Positions 1 through 11,279 of a DNA stretch of 64,000 nucleotides are shown here, piece by piece. Each line of letters starts with the position of its first letter. Within the stretch, counting starts at the first letter, position 1. The notes beneath the pieces were generated by a model. The model was not told the origin of the DNA. It ran no database searches and saw only the letters and a program-made list of their open reading frames with translations. The stretch comes from Symsagittifera roscoffensis (lineage: Eukaryota; Xenacoelomorpha; Acoela; Convolutidae): NCBI RefSeq assembly GCF_963678635.1, contig NC_087063.1:45984101-46048100 (forward strand). Reading direction: 5' to 3'. The translations under genes were made by a program, and so were the position numbers.

Positions 1-754
1 GTCTTTTCTTTCTTTCCCTTTCTCTTTTCGATGGCTTGTTTTTTTTAACGACTTCCTTTACCTGATTTTTTTCCTTTCCTTTTTCGAGGGTTTAAGTTTT
101 TTGGACTTGTAGACTAGGCTTTTGAGGTTATTCCTTTTGGTCCATACAATCAGCATAAGTTTTGATTCCAATTTTTTGCACGGATGGATTTGTTGAAATT
201 GGAAACAAATAAAGGAATTTTGGCTGTTTCTGTGCGAAAAAAAAATTTTTTTTAGCGTCAATAACCAGTATTTTTGTTTTCAGAAGGGACTTAAAAATGT
301 TGTTAGTAGCAATTCTTTGACAGTAAATGATGGAATTTATTTTGTCTTTTTGACTTAGCAACATCTGAGTTAGTTCTTCTGTTGTCAGACCGATGTTGTT
401 GTTGCTCTTATGTGGAGTTATGGAATTGTTTATTACATCATGCCATTTCACTATATCGTTTTTTCGCTTCAGCTTTCCATGCTCCTTTTGAAGCAGATAA
501 TTTACATTTTTAATTTTATCTTTGTGGTTAAATGACAAACAGGGCGCCGCAAAGAAAGATCCCTTGTAAATTTTTTTTGTTCTGTAACTCAACGTATTAT
601 AAGCAGATAATGAACTAGCTCCTAGGAGAAAAACCATTGTCGGCAATGTTGATTGATAAGAGGTTTGTCGGTACACTGAGATCCAGTAACAGTAATCCTG
701 TAACAAAAAAAATATTTTTAATTTTGTTATTACTTTTTGCATGATGGAGGACAA
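1..754 (-). pseudogene. Unrecognised repeat-borne coding fragment, copy I (cut by window start)
   Basis: Minus-strand reading frame, open over 208 codons (128-754). It begins just upstream of a T-rich stretch ending GTTACAG (near 705-720) that looks like a splice acceptor, so the start Met may be intronic. Visible parts: a hydrophobic VFLLGASSLSAY stretch, a WHDVINNS motif mid-protein, a VYC/IYCQR segment and a Lys-rich tail region (1-127). Copies II and III (5428-6400 and 10307-11279) are nearly identical. Copy I has 44 extra bases (219-262) and lacks a ~10-bp insertion (seen near 6103 in copy II), so only this copy reads through. I do not recognise the family. The 'GxSS...WHD.xNN' layout faintly recalls SGNH hydrolases, but this is a guess. 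Confidence 0.45.
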
Positions 755-769
755 ATAACGAGTTTTCTA

Positions 770-3187
770 AGCTATCTCTTTTTTTTGCAAATATGGGGAG
801 CTCTAATGAGTTTTTTCTAATTTAGCTTTTCAAGTGTTTTAACCTTTGCTCAACAATGGATCTTTGCTACGGTAACAACATATCCAAAATTCAATATTTT
901 ATTGCTAGTATTTTCTGAGTTATGTATCTTCAAAGTTTGCTAAAAAATTGACAAATTTCGAAAACAGTCCATTTTGCTACAATTTTGAGGACCTGTAACT
1001 TTTTTCTCTTTTTATATTAATTTTTTAAACTGTGTCATAGTGGAGAACAAAATGTGACTAATCGTTATCATCAAAATCTTCAAGATATCTCAAGTGGTCT
1101 TTGAGTTAGAGGTACTCAAAAAACGCGAAAAAAATCAGTAAAAACTGTAAACTGATTTTGCTGCAAATTTGAGGACTAACTTTTTTTCTAAATTATGAAT
1201 AATGCTCAAAATAAGTCATTCTGTTGTCATGCAGTTGGTTAAGCTTTGACATCAAAATTATGATGGTTTTTTTTAATGAGTTACAGATCCTCAAAAATTG
1301 CCAAAAAAAACGAAAATTTCGATTTTTAGCAATTTTTGAAAGAGAATTCTGAATCAACCAATGCAATTGAGCCGATTTTTTTTGATTGAATGTTACTCTA
1401 CAGTTTTTGAGCATTGTCACCTTTTTTGTGTTGTTTTAAGTAAAACTCGATGAGTTATCAAGCTCAAAAATGCTAAAAATTTCAAAAAATCCATTTTTTG
1501 TGCAAGTTTGAGGACCTCTAACTTTTTTTTGAATTTTTGGTTTTTGATGAAAGTTCGTCACAGTGTAGACCTGGCTATGGTGAACACTTGATATGAAAAT
1601 TATTGATATATCTGGAAATCTCTTTTAGTTAAGTGTCCTCAAAAGTGCAAAAAAACGCGTTTTTTGTGATTTCTAGCTTTTTTGAAGGCCCCTAACTTTT
1701 TTTTCAACTGCAAAATCGCCAAACCCATGTAACCAGTTCTTGTTTACACCTTGTTAAAGACCTCCACATTTTTTGAGTCAGTTTACTTTTTTTTTGTCAA
1801 GTAATAGGCGATCAAAATTTGCACTGAAAAGCACAATTTTCAGTTGAAACCAAGTTTAAAGCCAAAAACGTTTTTTTTTTCGCTGACTGAATTCATTTTT
1901 TGCTTCTATCTAGACTTAGCACACTTTGAGTTACCTGTAATGCTGTTTTTTTTTGGATATCGAAAAAGTTTTATCAAAGTTATGAGCCTTCAAAAATGGC
2001 CATAATTTTTTTTTGGCTGAAAGCAGCATAAAACCCAAACTGAACCGCACTGAACTTTCTAAGAGCTAACTACTGAACACTTTTTAAACTCTATACTATT
2101 TTTTTTCAAAGAGTTATGAAGTCTCAAAGTTGAGTCAATAACCAGTTTTTTTTTATTTTTAGCTTACTTTTTAGAATACCTATAAAAATTTTTCAGCGCT
2201 AGATAGCTCAGTGCGGTTTGTTGCATCATAAAGAGCAACAACTAGAGTACCACCCCACAAATTTTTGGAAGTTTTCAACAATTTTTCGCAGTCTTATAAA
2301 AAAAATTGCGAAAAACCCTATTTTTACTAACCTGTAAATGTGAATTTTCAAGATAAGTAACTGAATTTTGAGTGAAATAAGACACGAATGCAATTTTCCA
2401 ACACGTACTTAACGTTTTGCCCAACAAAGCTCGACCGGAACGAAAAACATTTTGACCAAAAAAAAAAACGAGTTCCATTTTGAGCTTCAGAGAGTCACTA
2501 ATTTCAATTTTCCGGCATGAAGACGAAATTTTTATGCAAAGATGATGAATACTTTGTAGAAAGAACTTTTGACGCGCCGAACCATGAACAAAACGGCAAA
2601 TGATAGAAACATTTTTTCAAAGAGTTATTCACGAAGAAACGTTCCATTTTTCTCTTTTTATATTAATTTTTTAAACTGTCATAGTGGAGAAAAAAATGTG
2701 ACTAATCGTTATCATCAAAGTCTTCAGGATATCTCAAAAAACGGCAAATGATAGAAACATTTTTTCAAAGAGTTATTCACGAAGAAACGTTCCATTTTTC
2801 CAGAAAAACGCAATTTTCGACAATAAATCGGCAGATATCATTTTTTGCGGAGGAAATTGGGCGCATAATTGTTTTTTTCAAGTCAGTCCACAGCTAAGTT
2901 AACTCAGATTTAAGAAAAATTTGAAAGGGCTAAAATTTGAAAAGAAAAAATTAAAAAAACGAGTTAAAATTGACCAATTTTGAGGCTAATGTACAAGCGT
3001 TTGAAAAAGTTTAAAATACATTTTTTGACGTGAAGACGAATTTTCAATGAAAAGTTTAACCTTAATCAAAAAAGAATCTACATAGCACCTATCTTATGGA
3101 TGAAAAATTTTCTCAAATTTCATTCGGGTTTTTAAGATCTGGCTCAATGTATTTGCACTTTTTTGAAAAACCGCAGTTTTTCAAAAG
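770..3187. repeat. AT-rich satellite unit, copy I
   Basis: Homonucleotide-rich DNA made of degenerate blocks with a recurring plan: '...CTCAAAAATGCCAAAAAACG' then '...TTTTTGAGGACCTCTAACTTTTTT'. It matches units at 6416, 11295, 14395 and 17650. The tRNA-like module is at about 2200-2260. Open frames within it are chance frames from low-complexity sequence. The unit stops abruptly near 3188, where SET-gene sequence begins. Confidence 0.8.
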
Positions 3188-3772
3188 TGCCCTTCTTCGG
3201 CGCACTGTTTCTGCTCAGCGCGTAAAATTTCCAAGGTTAATGGAGGTTCTTCTTCACCCTCACTTTGATAGTTTTCTCGACGCGTCGTACATTTTTCTAC
3301 AGCTTCTCCAGGGTGCCATCTCGTCTCCATAGTTGTATTCCAGCTCTTCGTTTTCCTCAATCTGTCTGCACGCCTTAAAAACGACATGGCTTCTCGCATT
3401 TTGTATTAGGCGCCTCACGACAAGGTTCAGATTTCAATGATTATCATTCATGAACCTTGCCAGTCCACTTTTTTCAGGGTTTGTGCCGTCTATGAATACT
3501 ACTTTTCGGTCTGTGAAACAGTAGTCGTTTTTTCCTGCTTGTTTCAATTTGTCATATTCTTGTCTTGTTACAAGCCTCCCCCAGTATGCGCACACAAACT
3601 CTCCCTCCTCAATTCTTTTTCGGGCAAAGAGACCCATCCTCTTGTGACCGGCATCTCCCACGTATATTTTCGTCAAATCGTCCTTGAATATAAACTTTCT
3701 CGCCGTTGTCTCAAACGTGGCTCTTGCAAATTTCAGTTTTAGGTTGTTCATGTCAATTTTTGATCGGTTCAT
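3188..3772 (-). pseudogene. SET-domain methyltransferase pseudogene, copy I (truncated)
   Basis: The minus-strand frame from 3772 carries an N-terminal SET half: MGLFARKRI (residues 46-54), EFVCAYWG (58-65) and FMNDNH (107-112). An in-frame TGA follows, and the same frame then continues with NLVVRRLIQNA and EELEYNYGD, the family's C-terminal 'EELxYxYG' signature. A one-base A insertion near 3295 relative to copy II shifts the frame after the CRK post-SET-like segment. The gene fragment ends at 3188 by fusion to satellite DNA. Proteins with such domains transfer methyl groups to lysines, usually of histones; the closest resemblance is to KMT5A-like SET domains (inference). As it stands it cannot encode an intact enzyme. 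Confidence 0.8.
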
Positions 3773-4592
3773 GTTTTATCAAGTTTTGATCGGAATTTCA
3801 ATTCTCTCTAAAAAAAATCGGATGACTGAATTGATTCTTTTTGTAGAGATTTATGCTGAACACCTTTGGTTACGTGAAATTTTGCTTTTTTGGAACTTTT
3901 TTTGCGAAATTATGAGCCTTCAAAAAGGCTAAAAAACGCAGTAATAAAAATGCAGGTTTTAGAAATGCAGCTCAGAATTTTGATTAGACATCAAACAGCA
4001 CTCTGAAGTCTATTTCAACACAGCACAAACTAGCAGTAAAACATACAAAAGTCCTCTATTATCTCAAAGAAAAGGCAACCTCTTCGATGCAATCAACTAT
4101 TCTAATGCTGAGTGGTCAAAAAAAATAAAGGCAAAATACACCAAGGTGAAAACTATAATTAAGCAAAAATAAATTTGAATCAAATAAAACAATGGAACGA
4201 AAAAAAATTGACGCATGTCATATAGATAATGAAATTTTAACACAAAACAAAGAAGAAGATACATAATAAAGACATCAGCACCCGAAAAACTAGAAAAAGT
4301 TCGAGGGAACAAATTCTAGAAGAACAATACAAAGAAGAAAAACAAAAAAATGAACAAAGGATAACAGACAGCGAAAAAAATGATTGAAATGAGTTTTAGA
4401 ATAGGAAAACAAAACACAAAAAGGACAACTAAGTCATATAAATGATCTAAGAAGAAACGACAAGATATATACAACAGAACCTAAACAAGGCAAAAAATAA
4501 TCAGTAAAACGAATCGTAGAACAAAACAAACAATAGGGAAACAAAACAAACAATCAATATACGGCAACAACAACAATCAACTGCAAAGGATG
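3773..4592. repeat. Duplicated spacer, no gene seen (copy I)
   Basis: A-rich DNA on the plus strand, matched almost base for base by 8657-9465. The short frames here (for example minus 4097-4312) are low-complexity and appear only because both strands are AT-rich. No gene or RNA is recognised. Confidence 0.6.
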
Positions 4593-5035
4593 AATTGTAG
4601 ACAACTAAGCGCCTCCTAGCACAACTAAGGCTTATGGAGGCACAAAGTCATAAACAACTCACCCGATCACTCAACTAAGCCCCTCCTAGCACAACTAAGG
4701 CTTATGGAGGCACAAAGTCAAGTGATCTAATCAATATACGGCAACCACAACAATAAACTTCAAAGGATGAATTGTAGACAACTAAGCCCCTCCTAGCACA
4801 ACTAAGGCTTATGGAGGCACAAAGTCATAAACAACTCACCCGATCACTCAACTAAGCCCCTCCTAGCACAACTAAGGCTTATGGAGGCACAAAGTCAAGT
4901 GATCAAAATCATTATACGGCAGCAACAACAACAATCAACTGTAAAGGATGAATTGTAGACAACTAAGCCCCTCCTAGCACAACTAAGGCTTATGGAGGCA
5001 CAAAGTTATAAACCACTCACCCGATCACTCAACTA
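4593..5035. repeat. ~180-bp minisatellite with nested 48-bp subunits, array 1
   Basis: Two and a half copies of a ~178-181 bp unit (starts near 4601, 4778 and 4959). Each full unit contains two copies of a ~48-bp subunit built around AAGCCCCTCCTAGCACAACT and AAGGCTTATGGAGGCACAAA. The CCTCC/GGAGG pair can fold as a short stem. The array recurs as array 2 at 9466-9912. Confidence 0.85.
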
Positions 5036-5427
5036 AGCAAACATGACATCATCTAGCGAAAAAACAATGGTTTTTTTTTGAACAATTCTGGAAGAACCAT
5101 ACTAACAAAAAAACTATCAAAAGACAAAGCAAAGTGATAACATTAAGCAAAATCCAATCAATAGGATGAATCCTAGAAGAACAAAACGAAAACAAACAAT
5201 ATGGACCATCAATTAAAACAAAGAAAAAACTGACAGAAGAACAAACCAGCAGAAAAAAAGCAAACATTAAATGATTGGACAATTCCTAGAAAAAAAACAA
5301 GAAAATTAAGAAAAAATGAAATTGAAAAAACAAACACACTGTTTGACTTCTCAGCATTAAGAAAAATGATTGCATTTAAATTGTTAGTTTGAAATCGAGA
5401 TAATTGAGGAAAATTGTACGTTTATTG
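5036..5427. other. A-rich spacer, nothing recognised
   Basis: Homologous to 9913-10306 in the next duplicate. No motif or coding signal is visible. Confidence 0.5.
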
Positions 5428-6400
5428 CTATTTAGTGTTGTGTTTATTTAGACCTAAGATTTCTTTGAGAGTCGTTTTTTTCATCACAGCTGCGAAAGAT
5501 AAACAAAGAACATAATTAATTTTAAAATGGGACATAAAAAACAGTTGATCCAATCGTCTTCCTCTTCCTTCTGTGAGCCCTAAAAATACACTGAAATTAT
5601 CTTTGAAAACTATAGACACACAACCACCTGTAACCTTACAGGTTCTTCTGTCATCTGTAATGCTTTTCTTGTTCACTCTGTTTGCGAAGCTTGTCTTTTC
5701 TTTCTTTCCCTTTCTCTTTTCGATGGCTTGTTTTTTTTAACGACTTCCTCTACCTGATTTTTTTCCTTTCCTTTTTCGAGGGTTTAAGTTTTTTGGACTT
5801 GTAGACTAGGCTTTTGAGGTTATTCCTTTTGGTCCATACAATCAGCATAAGTTTTGATTCCAATTTTTTGCACGGATGGATTTGTTGAAGTTGGAAACAA
5901 ATAAAGGAATAACCAGTATTTTTGTTTTCAGAAGGGACTTAAAAATGTTGTTAGTAGCAATTCTTTGACAGTAAATGATGGAATTTATTTTGTCTTTTTG
6001 ACTTAGCAACATCTGAGTTAGTTCTTCTGTTGTCAGACCGATGTTGTTGTTGCTCTTATGTGGAGTTATGGAATTGTTTATTACATCATGCCATTTCACT
6101 ATCGTTTTTCATATCGTTTTTTCGCTTCAGCTTTCCATGCTCCTTTTGAAGCAGATAATTTACATTTTTAATTTTATCTTTGTGGTTAAATGACAAACAG
6201 GGCGCCGCAAAGAAAGATCCCTTGTAAATTTTTTTTGTTCTGTAACTCAACGTATTATAAGCAGATAATGAACTAGCTCCTAGGAGAAAAACCATTGTCG
6301 GCAATGTTGATTGATAAGAGTTTTGTCGGTACACTGAGATCCAGTAACAGTAATCCTGTAACAAAAAAAATATTTTTAATTTTGTTATTACTTTTTGCAT
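5428..6400 (-). pseudogene. Unrecognised repeat-borne coding fragment, copy II
   Basis: Same family as 1-754, here with its downstream part. Reading on the minus strand: an N-terminal portion (6400-6086), then a 10-bp insertion that shifts frame, then WHDVINNS... (6099-5842). A Lys/Arg-rich stretch (about 5690-5830) and an 82-codon C-terminal frame (5676-5428) follow. Near 5500 a pyrimidine-rich run ending TTTCGCAG precedes the last ~15 codons, and a GTAAGG lies at about 5633-5638. The original gene therefore probably had a small intron here. The copy also lacks the 44 bp seen in copy I. Function unknown. Confidence 0.45.
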
Positions 6401-6415
6401 GTTGGAGGACTAATA

Positions 6416-7412
6416 ACGAGTTTTCTAAGCTATCTCTTTTTTTGCAAATATGGGGAGCTCAAATGAGTTTTTTCTAATTTAGCTTTTCAAGTGTTTTAAC
6501 CTTTGCTCAACAATGGATCTTTGCTACGGTAACAACATATCCAAAATTCAATATTTTATTGCAAGTATTTTCTGAGTTATGTATCTTCAAAGTTTGCTAA
6601 AAAATTGACAAATTTCGAAAACAGTCCATTTTGCTACAATTTTGAGGACCTGTAACTTTTTTCTCTCTTTATATTAATTTTTTAAACTGTGTCATAGTGG
6701 AGAACAAAATGTGACTAATCGTTATAATCAAAATCTTCAGGATATCTCAAGTGGTCTTTGAGTTAGAGGTACTCAAAAAACGCGAAAAAAATCAGTAAAA
6801 ACTGTAAACTGATTTTGCTGCAAATTTGAGGAATAACTTTTTTTTTCTAAATTATGAATAATGCTCAAACTAAGTCATTTTTGCTTCGATCTAGGCTTAG
6901 CACACTTTGAGCTACCTGTAATGCTGTTTTTTTGGATATCGAAAAAGTTTTATCAAAGTTATGAGCCTTCAAAAATGGCCATAATTTTTTTTGGCTGAAA
7001 GCAGCATAAAACCCAAACTGAACCGCACTGAACTTTCTAAGAGCTAACTACTGAACACTTTTTAAACTCTATACTATTTTTTTTCAAAGAGTTATGAAGT
7101 CTCAAAGTTGAGTCAATAACCAGTTTTTTTATTTTTAGCTTACTTTTTAGAATACCTATAAAAAATTTTCAGCGCTAGATAGCTCAGTGCGGTTTGTTGC
7201 ATTATAAAGAGCAACAAATAGAGTACCACCCCACAAATTTTTGTAAGTTTTCAACAATTTTTCGCAGTCTTATAAAAAAAATTGCGAAAAACCCTATTTT
7301 TACTAACCTGTAAATGTGACTTTTCAAGATAAGTAACTGAATTTTGAGTGAAATAAGACACGAATGCAATTTTCCAACACGTACTTAACGTTTTGCCCAA
7401 CAAAGCTCGACA
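6416..7412. repeat. AT-rich satellite unit, copy II (internally deleted)
   Basis: Matches 770-2430 of copy I but lacks about 690 bp: near 6882 the sequence jumps from the equivalent of 1215 to that of 1895. It ends at the CAACAAAGCTCGAC word near 7412, where the SET pseudogene starts. Confidence 0.8.
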
Positions 7413-8640
7413 TCTTGTTGTCGTTCCTCCTGGCGGAGTTGGTGTGTGGTTCTTTCCCGAGGTGTTTCTCGGGGAAACTCTAGTGGGCACCAATTCTCAC
7501 CACTCATCCCACCTTGCTCCTCGATAATATGCTTCTTGAAAGCCGGGAATTGAGGTTTGCAGGAAATGGCATAGCATCCCATACAAATTAGATACTGGTC
7601 GTTTCCTGTCATTTTGAAAGAGAATTCATTCCCCGGAAAATATCTTTTCGCGTTTTCGCAGGAAAACCTATGAGGCTTTATTTCCTCGGGGCACGACAAT
7701 GGAAAGTCAAATGAAAAGCAGTGCCATTCTTTTGCTCTCCGGGTGAAAACGAACGGTTCTGATATTTTTGATGTTGTTTCCTTCTGTTTAGATCTCTTCT
7801 CCGGTATCTCTTCCACAGTCTTGAATCGCTTTGTGAGGTAGAGCGGCTTTTCTTTGGCTTTTTCATCTGCAATAATGGGCTCATCCTCCTCTGGCTCTCC
7901 ATCACTACTGTCTTCACTGTTGAACCCGAAGCTGGCTGCGAGACTCAGCTCGGTGATTGGTCTTTTGATCAATGGTGGCGGTATCATTGATCCTTCTTCT
8001 GATATCACTTCTTCCTCACTTCCACTCGTCTCCGAAACTAGGGTATGTACAATCTGAGATCCGCTCGCTTTTTGCCCTTCTTCGGCGCACTGTTTCTGCT
8101 CAGCGCGTAAAATTTCCAAGGTTAATGGAGGTTCTTCTTCACCCTCACTTTGATAGTTTTCTCGACGCGTCGTACATTTTCTACAGCTTCTCCAGGGTGC
8201 CATCTCGTCTCCATAGTTGTATTCCAGCTCTTCGTTTTCCTCAATCTGTCTGCACGCCTTGAAAACTACATGGCTTCTCGCATTTTGTATTAGGCGCCTC
8301 ACGACAAGGTTCAGATTTCAATGATTATCATTCATGAACCTTGCCAGTCCACTTTTTTCAGGGTTTGTGCCGTCTATGAATACTACTTTTCGGTCTGTGA
8401 AACAGTAGTCGTTTTTTCCTGCTTGTTTCAATTTGTCATATTCTTGTCTTGTTACAAGCCTCCCCCAGTATGCGCACACAAACTCTCCCTCCTCAATTCT
8501 TTTTCGGGCAAAGAGACCCATCCTCTTGTGACCGGCATCTCCCACGTATATTTTCGTCAAATCGTCCTTGAATATAAACTTTCTCGCCGTTGTCTCAAAC
8601 GTGGCTCTTGCAAATTTCTGTTTAGGTTGTTCATGTCAAT
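7413..8640 (-). pseudogene. SET-domain methyltransferase pseudogene with long C-terminal extension, copy II
   Basis: Longest copy of the SET gene. Its N-terminal half (8560-8318; MGLFARKRI, EFVCAYWG, FMNDNH) is separated from the rest (8302-7413) by the same in-frame TGA as copy I. The downstream part carries EELEYNYGD, an APWRSCRKCTT post-SET-like segment, an acidic Ser/Glu linker (about residues 55-130 of the frame) and a Cys-containing block (FSCENAKRYFPG, CMGCYAISCKP). The frame then runs into satellite sequence, where its last residues (ELCWAKR) are not genuine. A one-base deletion near 8620 relative to copy I also breaks the N-terminus. Non-functional as read from genomic DNA. Confidence 0.8.
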
Positions 8641-9465
8641 TTTTGATCGGTTCATGTTTTATCAAGTTTTGATCGGAATTTCAATTCTCTCTAAAAAAAA
8701 TCGGATGACTGAATTGATTCTTTTTGTAGAGATTTATGCTGAACACCTTTGGTTACGTGAAATTTTGCTTTTTTGGAACTTTTTTTGCAAAATTATGAGC
8801 CTTCAAAAAGGCTAAAAAACGCAGTAATAAAAATGCAGGTTTTAGAAATGCAGCTCAGAATTTTGATTAGACATCAAACAGCACTCTGAAGTCTATTTCA
8901 ACACAGCACAAACTAGCAGTAAAACATACAAAAGTCCTCTATTATCTCAAAGAAAAGGCAACCTCTTCGATGCAATCAACTATTCTAATGCTGAGTGGTC
9001 AAAAAAATAAAGGCAAAATACACCAAGGTGAAAACTATAATTTAGCAAAAATAAATTTGAATCAAATAAAACAATGGAACGAAAAAAAATTGACGCATGT
9101 CATATAGATAATGAAATTTTAACACAAAACAAAGAAGAAGATACATAATAAAGACATCAGCACCCGAAAAACTAGAAAAAGTTCGAGGGAACAAATTCTA
9201 GAAGAACAATACAAAGAAGAAAAACAAAAAAAATGAACAAAGGATAACAGACAGCGAAAAAAATGATTGAAATGAGTTTTAGAATAGGAAAACAAAACAC
9301 AAAAAGGACAACTAAGTCATAAAAATGATCTAAGAAGAAACGACAAGATATATACAACAGAACCTAAACAAGGCAAAAAATAATCAGTAAAACGAATCGT
9401 AGAACAAAACAAACAATAGGGAAACAAAACAAACAATCAATATACGGCAACAACAACAATCAACT
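8641..9465. repeat. Duplicated spacer, no gene seen (copy II)
   Basis: Near-identical to 3757-4592, differing by small indels in A/T runs. No gene is recognised. Confidence 0.6.
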
Positions 9466-9912
9466 GCAAAGGATGAATTGTAGACAACTAAGCGCCTCCT
9501 AGCACAACTAAGGCTTATGGAGGCACAAAGTCATAAACAACTCACCCGATCACTCAACTAAGCCCCTCCTAGCACAACTAAGGCTTATGGAGGCACAAAG
9601 TCAAGTGATCTAATCAATATACAGCAACCACAACAATAAACTTCAAAGGATGAATTGTAGACAACTAAGCCCCTCCTAGCACAACTAAGGCTTATGGAGG
9701 CACAAAGTCATAAACAACTCACCCGATCACTCAACTAAGCCCCTCCTAGCACAACTAAGGCTTATGGAGGCACAAAGTCAAGTGATCAAAATCATTATAC
9801 GGCAGCAACAACAATCAACTGTAAAGGATGAATTGTAGACAACTAAGCCCCTCCTAGCACAACTAAGGCTTATGGAGGCACAAAGTTATAAACCACTCAC
9901 CCGATCACTCAA
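9466..9912. repeat. ~180-bp minisatellite, array 2
   Basis: Same organisation as array 1 (4593-5035): ~180-bp units, each with paired 48-bp subunits. The two arrays differ by only a few substitutions and a 3-bp change in a CAA run. Confidence 0.85.
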
Positions 9913-10306
9913 CTAAGCAAACATGACATCATCTAGCGAAAAAACAATGGTTTTTTTGAACAATTCTGGAAGAACCATACTAACAAAAAAACTATCAAAA
10001 GACTAAGCAAAGTGATAACATTAAGCAAAATCCAATCAATAGGATGAATCCTAGAAGAACAAAACGAAAACAAACAATATGGACCATCAATTAAAACAAA
10101 GAAAAAACTGACAGAAGAACAAACCAGCAGAAAAAAAGCAAACATTAAATGATTGGACAATTCCTAGAAAAAAAAACAAGAAAATTAAGAAAAAATGAAA
10201 TTGAAAAAACAAACACACTGTTTGACTTCTCAGCATTAAGAAAAATGATTGCATTTAAATTGTTAGTTTGAAATCGAGATAATTGAGGAAAATTGTACGT
10301 TTATTG
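9913..10306. other. A-rich spacer, nothing recognised
   Basis: Duplicate of 5036-5427. No coding or structural signal is visible. Confidence 0.5.
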
Positions 10307-11279
10307 CTATTTAGTGTTGTGTTTATTTAGACCTAAGATTTCTTTGAGAGTCGTTTTTTTCATCACAGCTGCGAAAGATAAACAAAGAACATAATTAATT
10401 TTAAAATGGGACATAAAAAACAGTTGATCCAATCGTCTTCCTCTTCCTTCTGTGAGCCCTAAAAATACACTGAAATTATCTTTGAAAACTATAGACACAC
10501 AACCACCTGTAACCTTACAGGTTCTTCTGTCATCTGTAATGCTTTTCTTGTTCACTCTGTTTGCGAAGCTTGTCTTTTCTTTCTTTCCCTTTCTCTTTTC
10601 GATGGCTTGTTTTTTTTAACGACTTCCTCTACCTGATTTTTTTCCTTTCCTTTTTCGAGGGTTTAAGTTTTTTGGACTTGTAGACTAGGCTTTTGAGGTT
10701 ATTCCTTTTGGTCCATACAATCAGCATAAGTTTTGATTCCAATTTTTTGCACGGATGGATTTGTTGAAGTTGGAAACAAATAAAGGAATAACCAGTATTT
10801 TTGTTTTCAGAAGGGACTTAAAAATGTTGTTAGTAGCAATTCTTTGACAGTAAATGATGGAATTTATTTTGTCTTTTTGACTTAGCAACATCTGAGTTAG
10901 TTCTTCTGTTGTCAGACCGATGTTGTTGTTGCTCTTATGTGGAGTTATGGAATTGTTTATTACATCATGCCATTTCACTATCGTTTTTCATATCGTTTTT
11001 TCGCTTCAGCTTTCCATGCTCCTTTTGAAGCAGATAATTTACATTTTTAATTTTATCTTTGTGGTTAAATGACAAACAGGGCGCCGCAAAGAAAGATCCC
11101 TTGTAAATTTTTTTTGTTCTGTAACTCAACGTATTATAAGCAGATAATGAACTAGCTCCTAGGAGAAAAACCATTGTCGGCAATGTTGATTGATAAGAGT
11201 TTTGTCGGTACACTGAGATCCAGTAACAGTAATCCTGTAACAAAAAAAATATTTTTAATTTTGTTATTACTTTTTGCAT
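10307..11279 (-). pseudogene. Unrecognised repeat-borne coding fragment, copy III
   Basis: Effectively identical to copy II (5428-6400), including the 10-bp frameshifting insertion and the absence of the 44-bp segment. Copies II and III are therefore the most recent duplicates. Function unknown. Confidence 0.45.

Noticed and set aside
3434..3772. UGA read as an amino acid in the SET gene
   Set aside because: Other genes here use TGA as stop or show no excess in-frame TGA. No SECIS-like structure noticed. Further frameshifts indicate ordinary decay.
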